Source of the DNA: a bacterium
GTDB lineage: Bacteria > SZUA-79 > Acidulodesulfobacterales > Acidulodesulfobacteraceae
Reading direction: 5' to 3'
Length of the DNA: 12,433 bases
Assembly (NCBI GenBank): GCA_021813595.1
Contig: JAKAKF010000137.1
Coordinates: forward strand, 1 to 12,433
This document shows positions 1 through 6,455 of the stretch, piece by piece (position 1 is the stretch's first letter; the number at the start of each line of letters is the position of its first letter). The notes under the pieces are model-generated. The model was given only the letters and a program-made list of their open reading frames with translations. It made no database searches and was not told where the DNA came from. A program made the position numbers and the translations under genes.

Positions 1-2
1 AA

Positions 3-791
3 AAGATACTGTCCAATAAGGAATCCATCAGAATATTGAACGATACCGCAAACGGTTTAGATATTAGCGCTTTGATATTCGATATAAACGGTAACGTCTT
101 GGCAAACATAGGGGCTAATATCGGGCAATCCGGTTCGGAAAACGAAATCGGTGCAGTCTCTTTCCCCGTAAATATTAAAGACGAACATGCTGGTTATGTT
201 AAAGGAAACGAAAAAGCGGCGGTTATCGTTTCTATTTTAACTTATATGCTTGCGGCGGAATACGATAAAAGAGACTTAATAGACGAGGTTTCGAGCAGAT
301 ATAAGGAAATTAATCTTTTTTACGATTTTACCGAAAAAATACTGGGATGCAGCAGTCTCAAAGATATTGCGCTGTTGACTTTATCTTTGGTTAAGAATTT
401 TATTAAGGCGGATACGGTATCGATAATGCTGAAAAACGACGAAACAAATTGGATAGACGTTATTTCTGCTTACGATTACAACGAAAAGACCGTAAAAAAT
501 TCCATCGTGCCGTTTAACGGTGAAAGCATAGCCGAGTTTGTTATGCTTTCGGGCAATGCGGAGATAATTAACGATATATCTTTAGACGGTTGGACAGCCC
601 CCGGCGGCGGCACAACGGGTTCTATGATGTGCGCTCCGCTTAAAATAAAAGATAAAGTTATAGGGGCATTAAATATCGCTACCGAAAATCATACCGAGTT
701 TTCTTCCTCCGATTTAAAATTATTTACTACGCTAAGCCATAACGTAGGTATTTTCGTTGAAAACGTCAAGCTGTATAAAGACTTGAAGTAA
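3..791 (+). CDS. Sensor/GAF-domain protein, N-terminal piece of a split GAF-HD-GYP protein (5' end outside window)
   Basis: The frame is open to the left window edge, so the true start is outside; a TTG at 36 is only an internal candidate. The first ~60 visible residues (including ALIFDINGNVL) resemble a small PAS- or PocR-like sensory fold, but I cannot assign the family. A short helical linker (about residues 85-100 counted from the TTG) leads into a GAF domain (about 100-245) with the typical APLKIKDKVIGALNIA strand pair near its end. The frame ends at TAA 789-791, right after the signalling helix LYKDLK. The next codons, in the same frame, continue as a normal GAF-to-HD-GYP linker. In the family the GAF domain senses a small ligand and controls an attached cytoplasmic output domain; alone it would be a sensor without output. 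Domain assignment is firm; ligand unknown. Confidence 0.8.
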   Translation, partial: KILSNKESIRILNDTANGLDISALIFDINGNVLANIGANIGQSGSENEIGAVSFPVNIKDEHAGYVKGNEKAAVIVSILTYMLAAEYDKRDLIDEVSSRYKEINLFYDFTEKILGCSSLKDIALLTLSLVKNFIKADTVSIMLKNDETNWIDVISAYDYNEKTVKNSIVPFNGESIAEFVMLSGNAEIINDISLDGWTAPGGGTTGSMMCAPLKIKDKVIGALNIATENHTEFSSSDLKLFTTLSHNVGIFVENVKLYKDLK

Positions 792-833
792 ATATTCATT
801 TCTACGGTATATACGCTGGCGGAAACTATAGAA

Positions 834-1361
834 ATGAGGGATAATTATACCGGCAATCATACGAAAAGGGTAATGGAATACAGCTATGCAATAGGAGAGG
901 TTATAGGCATGAACAAGGACGCGCTCGAAGAATTGAGGCTTTCGGCAATTCTGCACGATATCGGAAAAATAGGCGTCAGGGACGACGTTCTTTTGAAACC
1001 TGGAAAATTGACGGACGAAGAGTTTGCGTTAATGAAAAAAAATCCAGTATTCGGCGAAGAGATTTTAAAGAAAATAAAAGGTTTGGAGCATATTATAACC
1101 GGAGTCAAGCACCACCATGAAAGACATGACGGCAAAGGTTACCCGGACGGATTAAAGGAAGACGAAATAGAATTAAACGCAAAGATAATATCGGTAGCCG
1201 ATGCTTTCGACGCTATGACGTCCGACCGCCCTTACAGGAAAGGACTTGACCCAAAAATCGCCATAGACGAACTAATAAAATGTTCAGGAACGCAGTTCGA
1301 CGGGAAAATAGTTGACGCTTTCATAAAAGCTTTTCCGCATATCGATATGTCTAAATTATAA
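834..1361 (+). CDS. HD-GYP domain protein, C-terminal piece of a split c-di-GMP phosphodiesterase
   Basis: A complete HD-GYP domain of 175 residues. Visible motifs in order are NHTKRV (first metal histidine), LHDIGKIGV (the HD pair), HHERHDGKGYP (the GYP signature) and ISVADAFDAMTSDRPYR. Known members hydrolyse cyclic di-GMP to pGpG or GMP in the cytoplasm using a two- or three-metal centre, and all the metal-ligand motifs I can check are present. The ATG at 834 is the first ATG after the stop at 789-791, but it lies inside the first helix of the domain (TLAETIEMRD), and I see no good Shine-Dalgarno in front of it. Independent translation is therefore doubtful. The frame is the same as the GAF ORF upstream, so this was, or is, one protein. 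It ends 156 bases before the permease gene. Confidence 0.82.
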   Translation: MRDNYTGNHTKRVMEYSYAIGEVIGMNKDALEELRLSAILHDIGKIGVRDDVLLKPGKLTDEEFALMKKNPVFGEEILKKIKGLEHIITGVKHHHERHDGKGYPDGLKEDEIELNAKIISVADAFDAMTSDRPYRKGLDPKIAIDELIKCSGTQFDGKIVDAFIKAFPHIDMSKL

Positions 1362-1372
1362 TCAATTTAAAT

Positions 1373-1450
1373 ATTTACATATATATAATTAATATTATTT
1401 GAAACCTTCCTGACAAATCTTGAGGTATAATTATAAAAAAATATGTAAAT
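1373..1450. repeat. Widely spaced inverted repeat
   Basis: ATTTACATAT at 1373-1382 and its exact complement ATATGTAAAT at 1441-1450 flank the candidate permease promoter. The base composition is very AT-rich, so chance is a real possibility. If meaningful, it could be a pair of protein-binding half-sites around the promoter. Confidence 0.25.
1410..1437 (+). promoter_or_regulatory. Candidate sigma-70 promoter of the acetate/succinate permease gene
   Basis: CTGACA (1410-1415, five of six matches to -35) is followed after 16 bases by TATAAA (1432-1437, five of six matches to -10). This predicts transcription from about 1444 and a leader of roughly 75 bases. An overlapping TATAAT at 1426-1431 has no good -35 partner. 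The sequence match is moderate in an AT-rich background. Confidence 0.4.
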
Positions 1451-1517
1451 AAATATAAAAATTTTAGCCTTATTTTTTTTGCAAATTAACTTTTAATTAA
1501 TTAATGGAGGTAATTTT

Positions 1518-2063
1518 ATGGAAACAAAATTAGCCAATCCGGCTCCGCTTGGACTTTCGGGGTTTGCGCTTACGACTTTTTTGCTGAGCATGATTAACGT
1601 CGGGTGGTTTTCGGGCGCAAACATGCCGATGGTTCTTGCATGCGCTTTTGTTTTCGGCGGTACGGCTCAGTTCGCCGCCGGTATTATGGAAATGCCGAGA
1701 GGCAACAGTTTCGGCACGGTCGCATTTTGCGGTTACGGGTCGTTTTGGTGGAGTTTCGCCCTGTTCGTTTTATTCCTGTCGAAAGGCGTAACCGTGGCGT
1801 TCGTAGGCTGGTATCTGTTCTTGTGGGGATTGTTCACGATGTTTATGTGGGTTGCGTCTTTGAAAAAAAACAAGGCTCTTATGCTGGTTTTTTTATTTCT
1901 TACTGCGACTTTTTACCTGCTTGCTATCGGAGCTTGGACTGGAGAGGCTATTATAAACATCGTCGGCGGATATTTCGGACTTATTACAGCCGTTTTGGCA
2001 TTTTATCTTGCAGCGGCAGAAAGCATCAACGAATCGTGGGGAAGCACGGTTCTGCCGGTATAA
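1518..2063 (+). CDS. Acetate/succinate permease, GPR1/FUN34/YaaH (SatP) family
   Basis: A 181-residue inner-membrane protein with six predicted membrane helices (roughly 14-34, 38-58, 66-92, 95-113, 119-139 and 149-168). The family signature NPAPLGL sits at residues 7-13 just before helix 1. Further family-like motifs are GGTAQFAAGIMEMPRGNSFG after helix 2, the aromatic YGSFWWS and the C-terminal AESINE. Family members such as E. coli SatP move acetate or succinate, probably with protons. The length matches bacterial members. The start is supported by GGAGGT at 1506-1511, seven bases before the ATG. The gene appears monocistronic: its own promoter candidate lies upstream and a hairpin follows. 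It would suit an organism that takes up or releases acetate, but substrate specificity cannot be read from sequence. Confidence 0.9.
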   Translation: METKLANPAPLGLSGFALTTFLLSMINVGWFSGANMPMVLACAFVFGGTAQFAAGIMEMPRGNSFGTVAFCGYGSFWWSFALFVLFLSKGVTVAFVGWYLFLWGLFTMFMWVASLKKNKALMLVFLFLTATFYLLAIGAWTGEAIINIVGGYFGLITAVLAFYLAAAESINESWGSTVLPV

Positions 2064-2082
2064 AAATTACTACTATTTAATA

Positions 2083-2132
2083 TTATTTACCTCCTTCGCA
2101 TTAAATTTATTTTTTGCGTGGGAAGGTAATAA
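2083..2132 (+). terminator. Imperfect hairpin after the permease gene, possible terminator
   Basis: The arms around ACCTCCTTCGCA (2089-2100) and TGCGTGGGAAGGT (2115-2127) pair imperfectly across a 14-base AT loop, with one mismatch and one bulged A. It begins about 20 bases after the permease stop. No long T-run follows directly, so termination efficiency is uncertain. Confidence 0.35.
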
Positions 2133-2190
2133 CCTGAAAACCCAAATAAATTTTTTGTGACGACTGATGCCCCGTCTGTCCCGTATTGTA

Positions 2191-2244
2191 TTTTGCCAAC
2201 TAAGTTGACATTAAGTTGGCATATTGTAAACTAAGTTGGCAAAA
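2191..2244. promoter_or_regulatory. Cluster of operator-like repeats (half-site AGTTGGCA)
   Basis: TGCCAACTAAGTTGACA (2194-2210) is a 17-bp palindrome around 2202 with one mismatched pair. Its half-site recurs on the + strand as AGTTGGCA at 2214-2221 and 2234-2241. The three + strand half-sites start at 2203, 2214 and 2234, i.e. 11 and 20 bases apart, close to one and two helical turns. An outer inverted pair TTTTGCCAACT (2191-2201) and AGTTGGCAAAA (2234-2244) frames the block. Such organisation is typical of binding sites for a dimeric regulator. It overlaps a candidate -35 element and lies about 150-200 bases upstream of the sigma-54 promoter, where enhancer sites normally sit. The protein that binds is unknown. 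Confidence 0.6.
2205..2232 (+). promoter_or_regulatory. Candidate sigma-70 promoter inside the operator-like repeats
   Basis: A perfect TTGACA (2205-2210), lying in the right arm of the palindrome, is followed after 16 bases by TAAACT (2227-2232, four of six). Transcription would start near 2240, just before the strong ribosome site of the small ORF at 2263. A repressor on the palindrome would cover the -35 element. Confidence 0.35.
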
Positions 2245-2262
2245 ACAGGGAGGAATAAAGCG

Positions 2263-2352
2263 TTGAAATTTATCACTGTCTCCGTCATATACGGACCAAC
2301 CGTGGCTGTCACTTTAAAAGCTGTATTTAACATGTTTTATTGGTATAATTAG
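2263..2352 (+). CDS. Possible small hydrophobic protein, 29 residues
   Basis: A TTG-started frame of 29 codons beginning MKFITVSVIYG and ending FYWYN before TAG 2350-2352. The main support is the ribosome site GGGAGG at 2248-2253, nine bases before the TTG, stronger than that of most genes in this window. A candidate promoter embedded in operator-like repeats lies just upstream. The peptide is largely hydrophobic with a central Lys and could be a single membrane segment. I recognise no family. It could be a real small protein, a leader peptide, or the surviving 5' end of a truncated gene. TTG is also the probable start of wecB here, so this start codon is credible in the genome. Confidence 0.35.
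   Translation: MKFITVSVIYGPTVAVTLKAVFNMFYWYN
2341..2349 (+). promoter_or_regulatory. Extended -10 sequence, possible second promoter of the exopolysaccharide operon
   Basis: TGGTATAAT is a full match to the extended -10 consensus TGnTATAAT. There is no recognisable -35, which extended -10 promoters can lack. Transcription would start near 2356, about 60 bases upstream of the sigma-54 start, giving the operon a possible basal promoter. Confidence 0.35.
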
Positions 2353-2389
2353 GAATAGGCTATGACTTTTTAGCACCTTTTTAATAATG

Positions 2390-2406
2390 TGGCACGAAAA
2401 TTGCTT
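2390..2406 (+). promoter_or_regulatory. Sigma-54 (RpoN) promoter of the exopolysaccharide operon
   Basis: TGGCACGAAAATTGCTT matches the -24/-12 consensus TGGCACG-N4-TTGC with the essential GG (2391-2392) and GC (2403-2404) exactly ten bases apart. Transcription is expected near 2415, about 68 bases before the first gene of the operon. Sigma-54 promoters need an ATP-dependent enhancer-binding protein bound upstream; the repeat cluster at 2191-2244 is suitably placed. The match is essentially perfect, so confidence is high for a sequence-only call. Confidence 0.85.
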
Positions 2407-2482
2407 GTTACAATTATTATGCATCGGTTTAAATTAATTGTTTCGCTTGCTATAAAAATTTTTTAAATAGGAGAATTACTTA

Positions 2483-3328
2483 ATGCATGTCGTCAAAAAA
2501 TATTTAATTGGAAAATTGAAATTTACCTGCTTGATTTTCATATTGTTTATCGCTATTTTTTCTTCGGTTCAGGAAACTGTTTTAGCCGCCGGAAGTTCTT
2601 CAGATAATCAAAGGATTGATATAGGCTATTCATATGATTTTCTAGACCCTCATGGAGTCTATGGCTCATGGAATATCGGCACGGTGACATATTACAATAA
2701 CTCAATTAAAAAATTCAATTATTTTATCGAGGCAGATGGGTTTTCAAGAACAATAGAAGGTGAAGGTTTTCTAGCTACAATAGGCGCCTATACTATTTGG
2801 ACGCCATGGCTTTATACATACTCGGATATTTCAAGCGGCACCAATTATCTTTATTTGCCTGAGTTTAGAGTAGATAATAATTTTAATTTCAAACTGGGTA
2901 AATATAAGAATATTGTATGGGAGATAGGAGGGTCTTACATAAAATACAACGATAATAATTTAAACCTGATAGCTTCGACCGGCATTACTTATTATTATAA
3001 AAGGTGGGTGGCGAGTTATAGGTTATTCAGAACCATCAGCGATCCCGGCAATGTCGGTTCATGGTCGCATCTTTATTCTATAGGTTACGGAAAACGTTAT
3101 TGGGAGAGAACATATCTTAATGTAACTACCGGAAACGAGGCATATTTAACAACCTATCTGCCGATAGCGGATCAAAGCAGGGTAAACTATAATGCTTTGG
3201 ATATTGAAATTCGTCAAAGAATATGGCTTAGAAAAGATTTTGGAATAATAGGGAATCTAGATTACTTTATTCTTCAAGATAATTATAGGGCTTATGGCAT
3301 AACCGTAAGTATTTTTAAAAACTTCTAA
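2483..3328 (+). CDS. YaiO-like outer-membrane beta-barrel protein, first gene of the exopolysaccharide operon
   Basis: 281 residues with a Sec signal peptide: basic start MHVVKK, hydrophobic core about 15-30, probable cleavage near VLAA/GSS (around residue 36). The mature part of about 245 residues is a run of alternating aromatic/polar strands rich in Tyr, Trp and Gly, and ends in Phe (SIFKNF), the usual signal for outer-membrane barrel assembly. The segment from ITYYYKRWVASYRLFR to SIGYGKRYWERTYLNV resembles the YaiO family. I therefore propose a barrel that lets the polymer made by the downstream glycosyltransferase cross, or attach to, the outer membrane. No TPR domain like that of PgaA is present. 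The ATG follows AGGAG (2469-2473) by nine bases, and the gene lies directly behind the sigma-54 promoter. The barrel is clear; the YaiO assignment is probable. Confidence 0.75.
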   Translation: MHVVKKYLIGKLKFTCLIFILFIAIFSSVQETVLAAGSSSDNQRIDIGYSYDFLDPHGVYGSWNIGTVTYYNNSIKKFNYFIEADGFSRTIEGEGFLATIGAYTIWTPWLYTYSDISSGTNYLYLPEFRVDNNFNFKLGKYKNIVWEIGGSYIKYNDNNLNLIASTGITYYYKRWVASYRLFRTISDPGNVGSWSHLYSIGYGKRYWERTYLNVTTGNEAYLTTYLPIADQSRVNYNALDIEIRQRIWLRKDFGIIGNLDYFILQDNYRAYGITVSIFKNF

Positions 3329-3341
3329 AAAATCAATATAT

Positions 3342-4118
3342 ATGTCAAAAGATGCTATTTACTACCACAGAGCCTACAGAAAGGAGCCGTTTTCAAAAAA
3401 AAATGTTTTCTGGGAAAGCATAGGTCTGTTATTGCCTGTTTTATTGGTGCTGTTCTTTTACCCTACGGTAACTCTTTATATATGTAAATTTTCCGCCTTT
3501 ATTCTTTCAAAATATTTTATCGTAGGTAATATCCATGTATTAAAAAGAAGTTATATATTTTTCGGGCTATATATAGTTTCTATGCATTCGATTCTTCATT
3601 CGCCCTTGTTTTATCTATTGTTCTTTATATTTTCTTTTCTCGCTCTTGTAGTTATGTTGCTTTTTATAAAGACGCAAATTTTTAAGCCTGTTTTTTTATA
3701 TTTAATGTATATATTATTAATAAACGCGGTATCTTCAGCGTTCTTTGTTCTTGCTCCCTTTAAGTTCCCTTACGATTTCACGACATTTTCGGATCTATAT
3801 ATGAAAACTGAAGTAGCAATATGGTTTTTTATCCCAGTTATTCTTGCAATTGCATTAATACCGATTCCCTCTAATTTTTTTTATAAAATTTTAGTTATTA
3901 TTACGGCGTTGATTTATTCGGTTATGTTTGCAGTTGTCAGGTATATTTTATTTTTATATATACTGCAAAAATTTTCGTTTGTATTTATGGCAACTCTCTT
4001 TTTTGCTTTCGGGCCATTAGTTGATTTTATATATATAGTCGGCATTTATTCCTATTATTTAAGTTTTGTATCTAAAAAAAATAAAAACAGCACTGGAGAG
4101 GGAAGATGGTTGTATTAA
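3342..4118 (+). CDS. Unrecognised multi-pass inner-membrane protein of the exopolysaccharide operon
   Basis: 258 residues, of which most are hydrophobic, with about seven predicted membrane helices (roughly 25-50, 70-90, 92-110, 115-135, 157-178, 182-205 and 210-240). The 24-residue N-terminus is basic and probably cytoplasmic (YYHRAYRKEPFSKK), and the C-terminus is a short polar tail. I do not recognise the family. It lacks a charged catalytic cluster; a lone Arg in FAVVRYILF lies within a membrane segment. The gene sits 13 bases after the barrel gene, and its last 13 bases overlap the glycosyltransferase start. It probably partners that enzyme, perhaps as an accessory membrane subunit in the way PgaD or PelE assists its synthase. 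This role is inferred from position only. No clear ribosome site precedes the ATG. Confidence 0.75.
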   Translation: MSKDAIYYHRAYRKEPFSKKNVFWESIGLLLPVLLVLFFYPTVTLYICKFSAFILSKYFIVGNIHVLKRSYIFFGLYIVSMHSILHSPLFYLLFFIFSFLALVVMLLFIKTQIFKPVFLYLMYILLINAVSSAFFVLAPFKFPYDFTTFSDLYMKTEVAIWFFIPVILAIALIPIPSNFFYKILVIITALIYSVMFAVVRYILFLYILQKFSFVFMATLFFAFGPLVDFIYIVGIYSYYLSFVSKKNKNSTGEGRWLY

Positions 4119-5386
4119 TTATTATTTTAAAAATTTATATGTTGTTTGTGATATTAGTTATGGCAATTTATACATTTAGACATAACTTTTTCACATTAAA
4201 CCGCGTGTTCGGCGAACAGAAACTTTATTATCAGGATATAATCGATTCCGAACTTATGGAGTTGTCGATTATTATTCCAATGTATAATGAGGAAAAGACG
4301 GCGCCCCATATATTGGATTTACTGATGAAATCAGATTATCCTGCGTCAAAGATGGAGGTATTGCCTGTAAATGACAGTTCTACGGACAAAACAAAAGAAA
4401 TACTAGATTCTTATGCTTTAAAATATCCCATAATAAAACCGATTCACAGGAAAAGCGAAAACAGGGGCAAGGTGCCGGCTCTTAATGAGACATTAAAAAT
4501 AGCTAAAGGCGAAATAATACTGGTTTTTGACGCGGATTATCTTCCGGGAAAAGGCATGTTAAAAGATTTGGCTTTGGCTTTTAAAGACCCTAAAGTATGC
4601 AGCGTAATGGGGAGAGTCATGCTTATCAATACTAGCAAAAATTTATTAACGCGCATGCTCGACCTGGAGAGAACAGGCGGTTATCAGGTTGACCAGCAGG
4701 CGAGATACAATCTCGGTCTTATCCCGCAATACGGAGGAACGGTAGGCGGTTTTAGAAAAGAATTAGTGCTTTCTTTAGGCGGATTTGACGAAAAAATTCT
4801 TGCTGAAGACACCGAACTTACGTTTAATTTATTTATTAAGGGATGGGACGTGGCTTACGCCAATCGTTTGGAATGTTACGAAGAGGCGCCGGAAGAATGG
4901 AAGGTAAGGGCAAACCAGATTAAAAGGTGGTCAAGGGGGCATAACAGGGTTTTGTTTAAATATCTACTCCCTGTTATAACAACAAAACATTTGAATTTCT
5001 ATCAAAAATTAGACGGGGTTCTTTTGCTTTTCGTATATTTGATTCCATTTATTTTTTTATTGGGCATATTGGATTCTATAGTATTATTTTTTACGGGCGA
5101 GATGAATTTAGTAAATTATGTAATTGTATACTTATTGGTAGGCATGTACGTAACTTTTGGAAGTTTTGCCCCTTTTTATCAGATAGGAATAGGAACTTTT
5201 CTGGATAGGACTTCAAACAGAATACGCCTGCTGCCTTTTTTCTTTTTTGTTTTTGTCTTTAATATGTGGTTTATTTCTCAGGGTTTTATAGAATCGGTTA
5301 TCGATGTTATAAGCTTTAGAAGGGTTACATGGCAGAAGACAAAACGCTACAGAAAAGAGGAAGCGGCTACGGGTATGGCAAAATGA
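4106..5386 (+). CDS. Processive family-2 glycosyltransferase (polysaccharide synthase, PgaC/YaiP type)
   Basis: 426 residues: one N-terminal membrane helix (about 2-22), a cytoplasmic GT-A domain (about 52-290) and three or four C-terminal helices (about 303-330, 337-358, 373-395). All signature residues of processive GT2 synthases are present: IIIPMYNEE, Asp90 in VNDSSTD, the DAD pair Asp142/Asp144 in FDADYLPG, Glu234-Asp235 in AEDTELTF (base region), and QIKRW at 271-275, the QxxRW motif of PgaC, BcsA and hyaluronan synthases. It should add sugars from a nucleotide donor to a growing chain and pass the chain through the inner membrane. There is no PilZ domain, so any c-di-GMP control would act through another protein. 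The ATG overlaps the upstream gene by 13 bases and has GGAG/AGGG just ahead. The sugar cannot be read from sequence; WecB nearby favours an N-acetylhexosamine. Confidence 0.92.
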   Translation: MVVLIIILKIYMLFVILVMAIYTFRHNFFTLNRVFGEQKLYYQDIIDSELMELSIIIPMYNEEKTAPHILDLLMKSDYPASKMEVLPVNDSSTDKTKEILDSYALKYPIIKPIHRKSENRGKVPALNETLKIAKGEIILVFDADYLPGKGMLKDLALAFKDPKVCSVMGRVMLINTSKNLLTRMLDLERTGGYQVDQQARYNLGLIPQYGGTVGGFRKELVLSLGGFDEKILAEDTELTFNLFIKGWDVAYANRLECYEEAPEEWKVRANQIKRWSRGHNRVLFKYLLPVITTKHLNFYQKLDGVLLLFVYLIPFIFLLGILDSIVLFFTGEMNLVNYVIVYLLVGMYVTFGSFAPFYQIGIGTFLDRTSNRIRLLPFFFFVFVFNMWFISQGFIESVIDVISFRRVTWQKTKRYRKEEAATGMAK

Positions 5387-6423
5387 ATTTTATTATATTA
5401 ATTTTGATATTTGCATTTTTTATCTTTTTACCTTTTGTTCCGGGCATTATAGAGCTTTTAGCGCCGGAGGACGATAAGCCGCTGCCTGTAAAGGACTACT
5501 CTAGGGATGCGCGCTATTTTGGCGGGTCGTTCAGAAGAATATTGAAAGATTCTTTTCAAAGAGACGGGTTTGAAAAAAACACATCCGAAATAAAATTATC
5601 TTCTGGTTTAGAAAAAATAAAAATTATTGTATCTTCCGATTTTAATTCATATGAAAAGAATATGGACCATGTGCTTTTAGTATCCGGCAATTTAACTGCT
5701 AAACATGATAGTAATTTTAATAAAGAAATCTATATTGGAGGCAATGCATATTTCGGGGATAATAATATTATCCGTGCAGCGGCGGTAGATAGAAATGTCG
5801 AAATAAGCCGATCAGCAAAAATAATAAGATGGCTTGATGTTAACGGCGGGATTAAAGCCGGTGAAGGAACAGAACTGGGAATAAGCGCATCTTGCGGAGA
5901 AAAGTTTCAATTGTCTAACGGCTGTAGATTCAGACGCCTATTCGGGAACCCTATTTTAACGTTGCAAGATACATCTAAAGTCGACTACGGCTTAATGGAC
6001 AGCGAAAGGACGGATATTAACAATACATCTATTTCAACCTACTTTAATGAAATAATAAATGAAGACATGAGATATGACGAACCTGCAATAATAAACGGTA
6101 ACCTTATAATAAACGGCAGTTTGGAGATAAATAACGAATTCACTATCAACGGAGATATAAAGGCCGGCAGGAATATAACTGTAAAAAATGCAAAAAATGT
6201 CAATTTTTTAGGCAATATAATATCTGATAAGACAATAAGAATGTCGGGAAACATAAAAGTTTATGGAAATATATTTGCGCAGGAAGAGATTGAATTGGAA
6301 GGAGTAGAAGTAGGAAATATTAATAAAACCAAGTCGGTAATATCAAAAAAGAAATTAATACTCGGTAAAAACGTTGCCATTTACGGTTTTGTTCTGACGG
6401 AAGGAATAGGTATCGTCGGGTAG
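5383..6423 (+). CDS. Membrane-anchored bactofilin-like (polymer-forming) beta-helix protein
   Basis: I chose the ATG at 5383 because it overlaps the glycosyltransferase stop as ATGA, and because it places a clean membrane helix (about residues 2-24) right at the N-terminus; a frame start at 5329 would add 18 polar residues. The 346-residue product then has a Pro-rich linker, a mixed region, and two stretches of short repeated strands with the hydrophobic-x-Gly-x pattern of a right-handed beta-helix, e.g. VSGNLTAK (about 101-107), then AIINGNLIINGSLEINN (about 235-251) and MSGNIKVYGNIFAQEEIEL to about 305. This recalls bactofilins and other polymer-forming proteins. A helix spanning the membrane with the repeats in the periplasm is likely but the orientation is not proven. 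It may act as a scaffold holding the synthase, deacetylase and barrel together. That function is inference. Confidence 0.75.
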   Translation: MNFIILILIFAFFIFLPFVPGIIELLAPEDDKPLPVKDYSRDARYFGGSFRRILKDSFQRDGFEKNTSEIKLSSGLEKIKIIVSSDFNSYEKNMDHVLLVSGNLTAKHDSNFNKEIYIGGNAYFGDNNIIRAAAVDRNVEISRSAKIIRWLDVNGGIKAGEGTELGISASCGEKFQLSNGCRFRRLFGNPILTLQDTSKVDYGLMDSERTDINNTSISTYFNEIINEDMRYDEPAIINGNLIINGSLEINNEFTINGDIKAGRNITVKNAKNVNFLGNIISDKTIRMSGNIKVYGNIFAQEEIELEGVEVGNINKTKSVISKKKLILGKNVAIYGFVLTEGIGIVG

Positions 6424-6455
6424 CCGTTTTGTTATTAAAAAACAGAGGAAAAAAG

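Noticed and set aside
1604..2080. 158-codon + strand frame overlapping the permease gene
   Set aside because: The translation is an Arg/Tyr-rich shadow of the clearly conserved permease and has no ribosome site.
2191..2244. End of an insertion sequence
   Set aside because: There is no transposase trace, no matching second end and no visible target duplication in the window; operator sites explain the spacing better.
3342..4118. Possible exosortase/archaeosortase-type membrane protease
   Set aside because: The catalytic Cys, Arg and His motifs of that family are not seen; the only Cys is in a membrane segment without the expected context.
4106..5386. Cellulose synthase BcsA
   Set aside because: It lacks the PilZ domain and the longer membrane region of BcsA, and no bcsB-like gene follows; length and layout fit PgaC/YaiP-type enzymes better.
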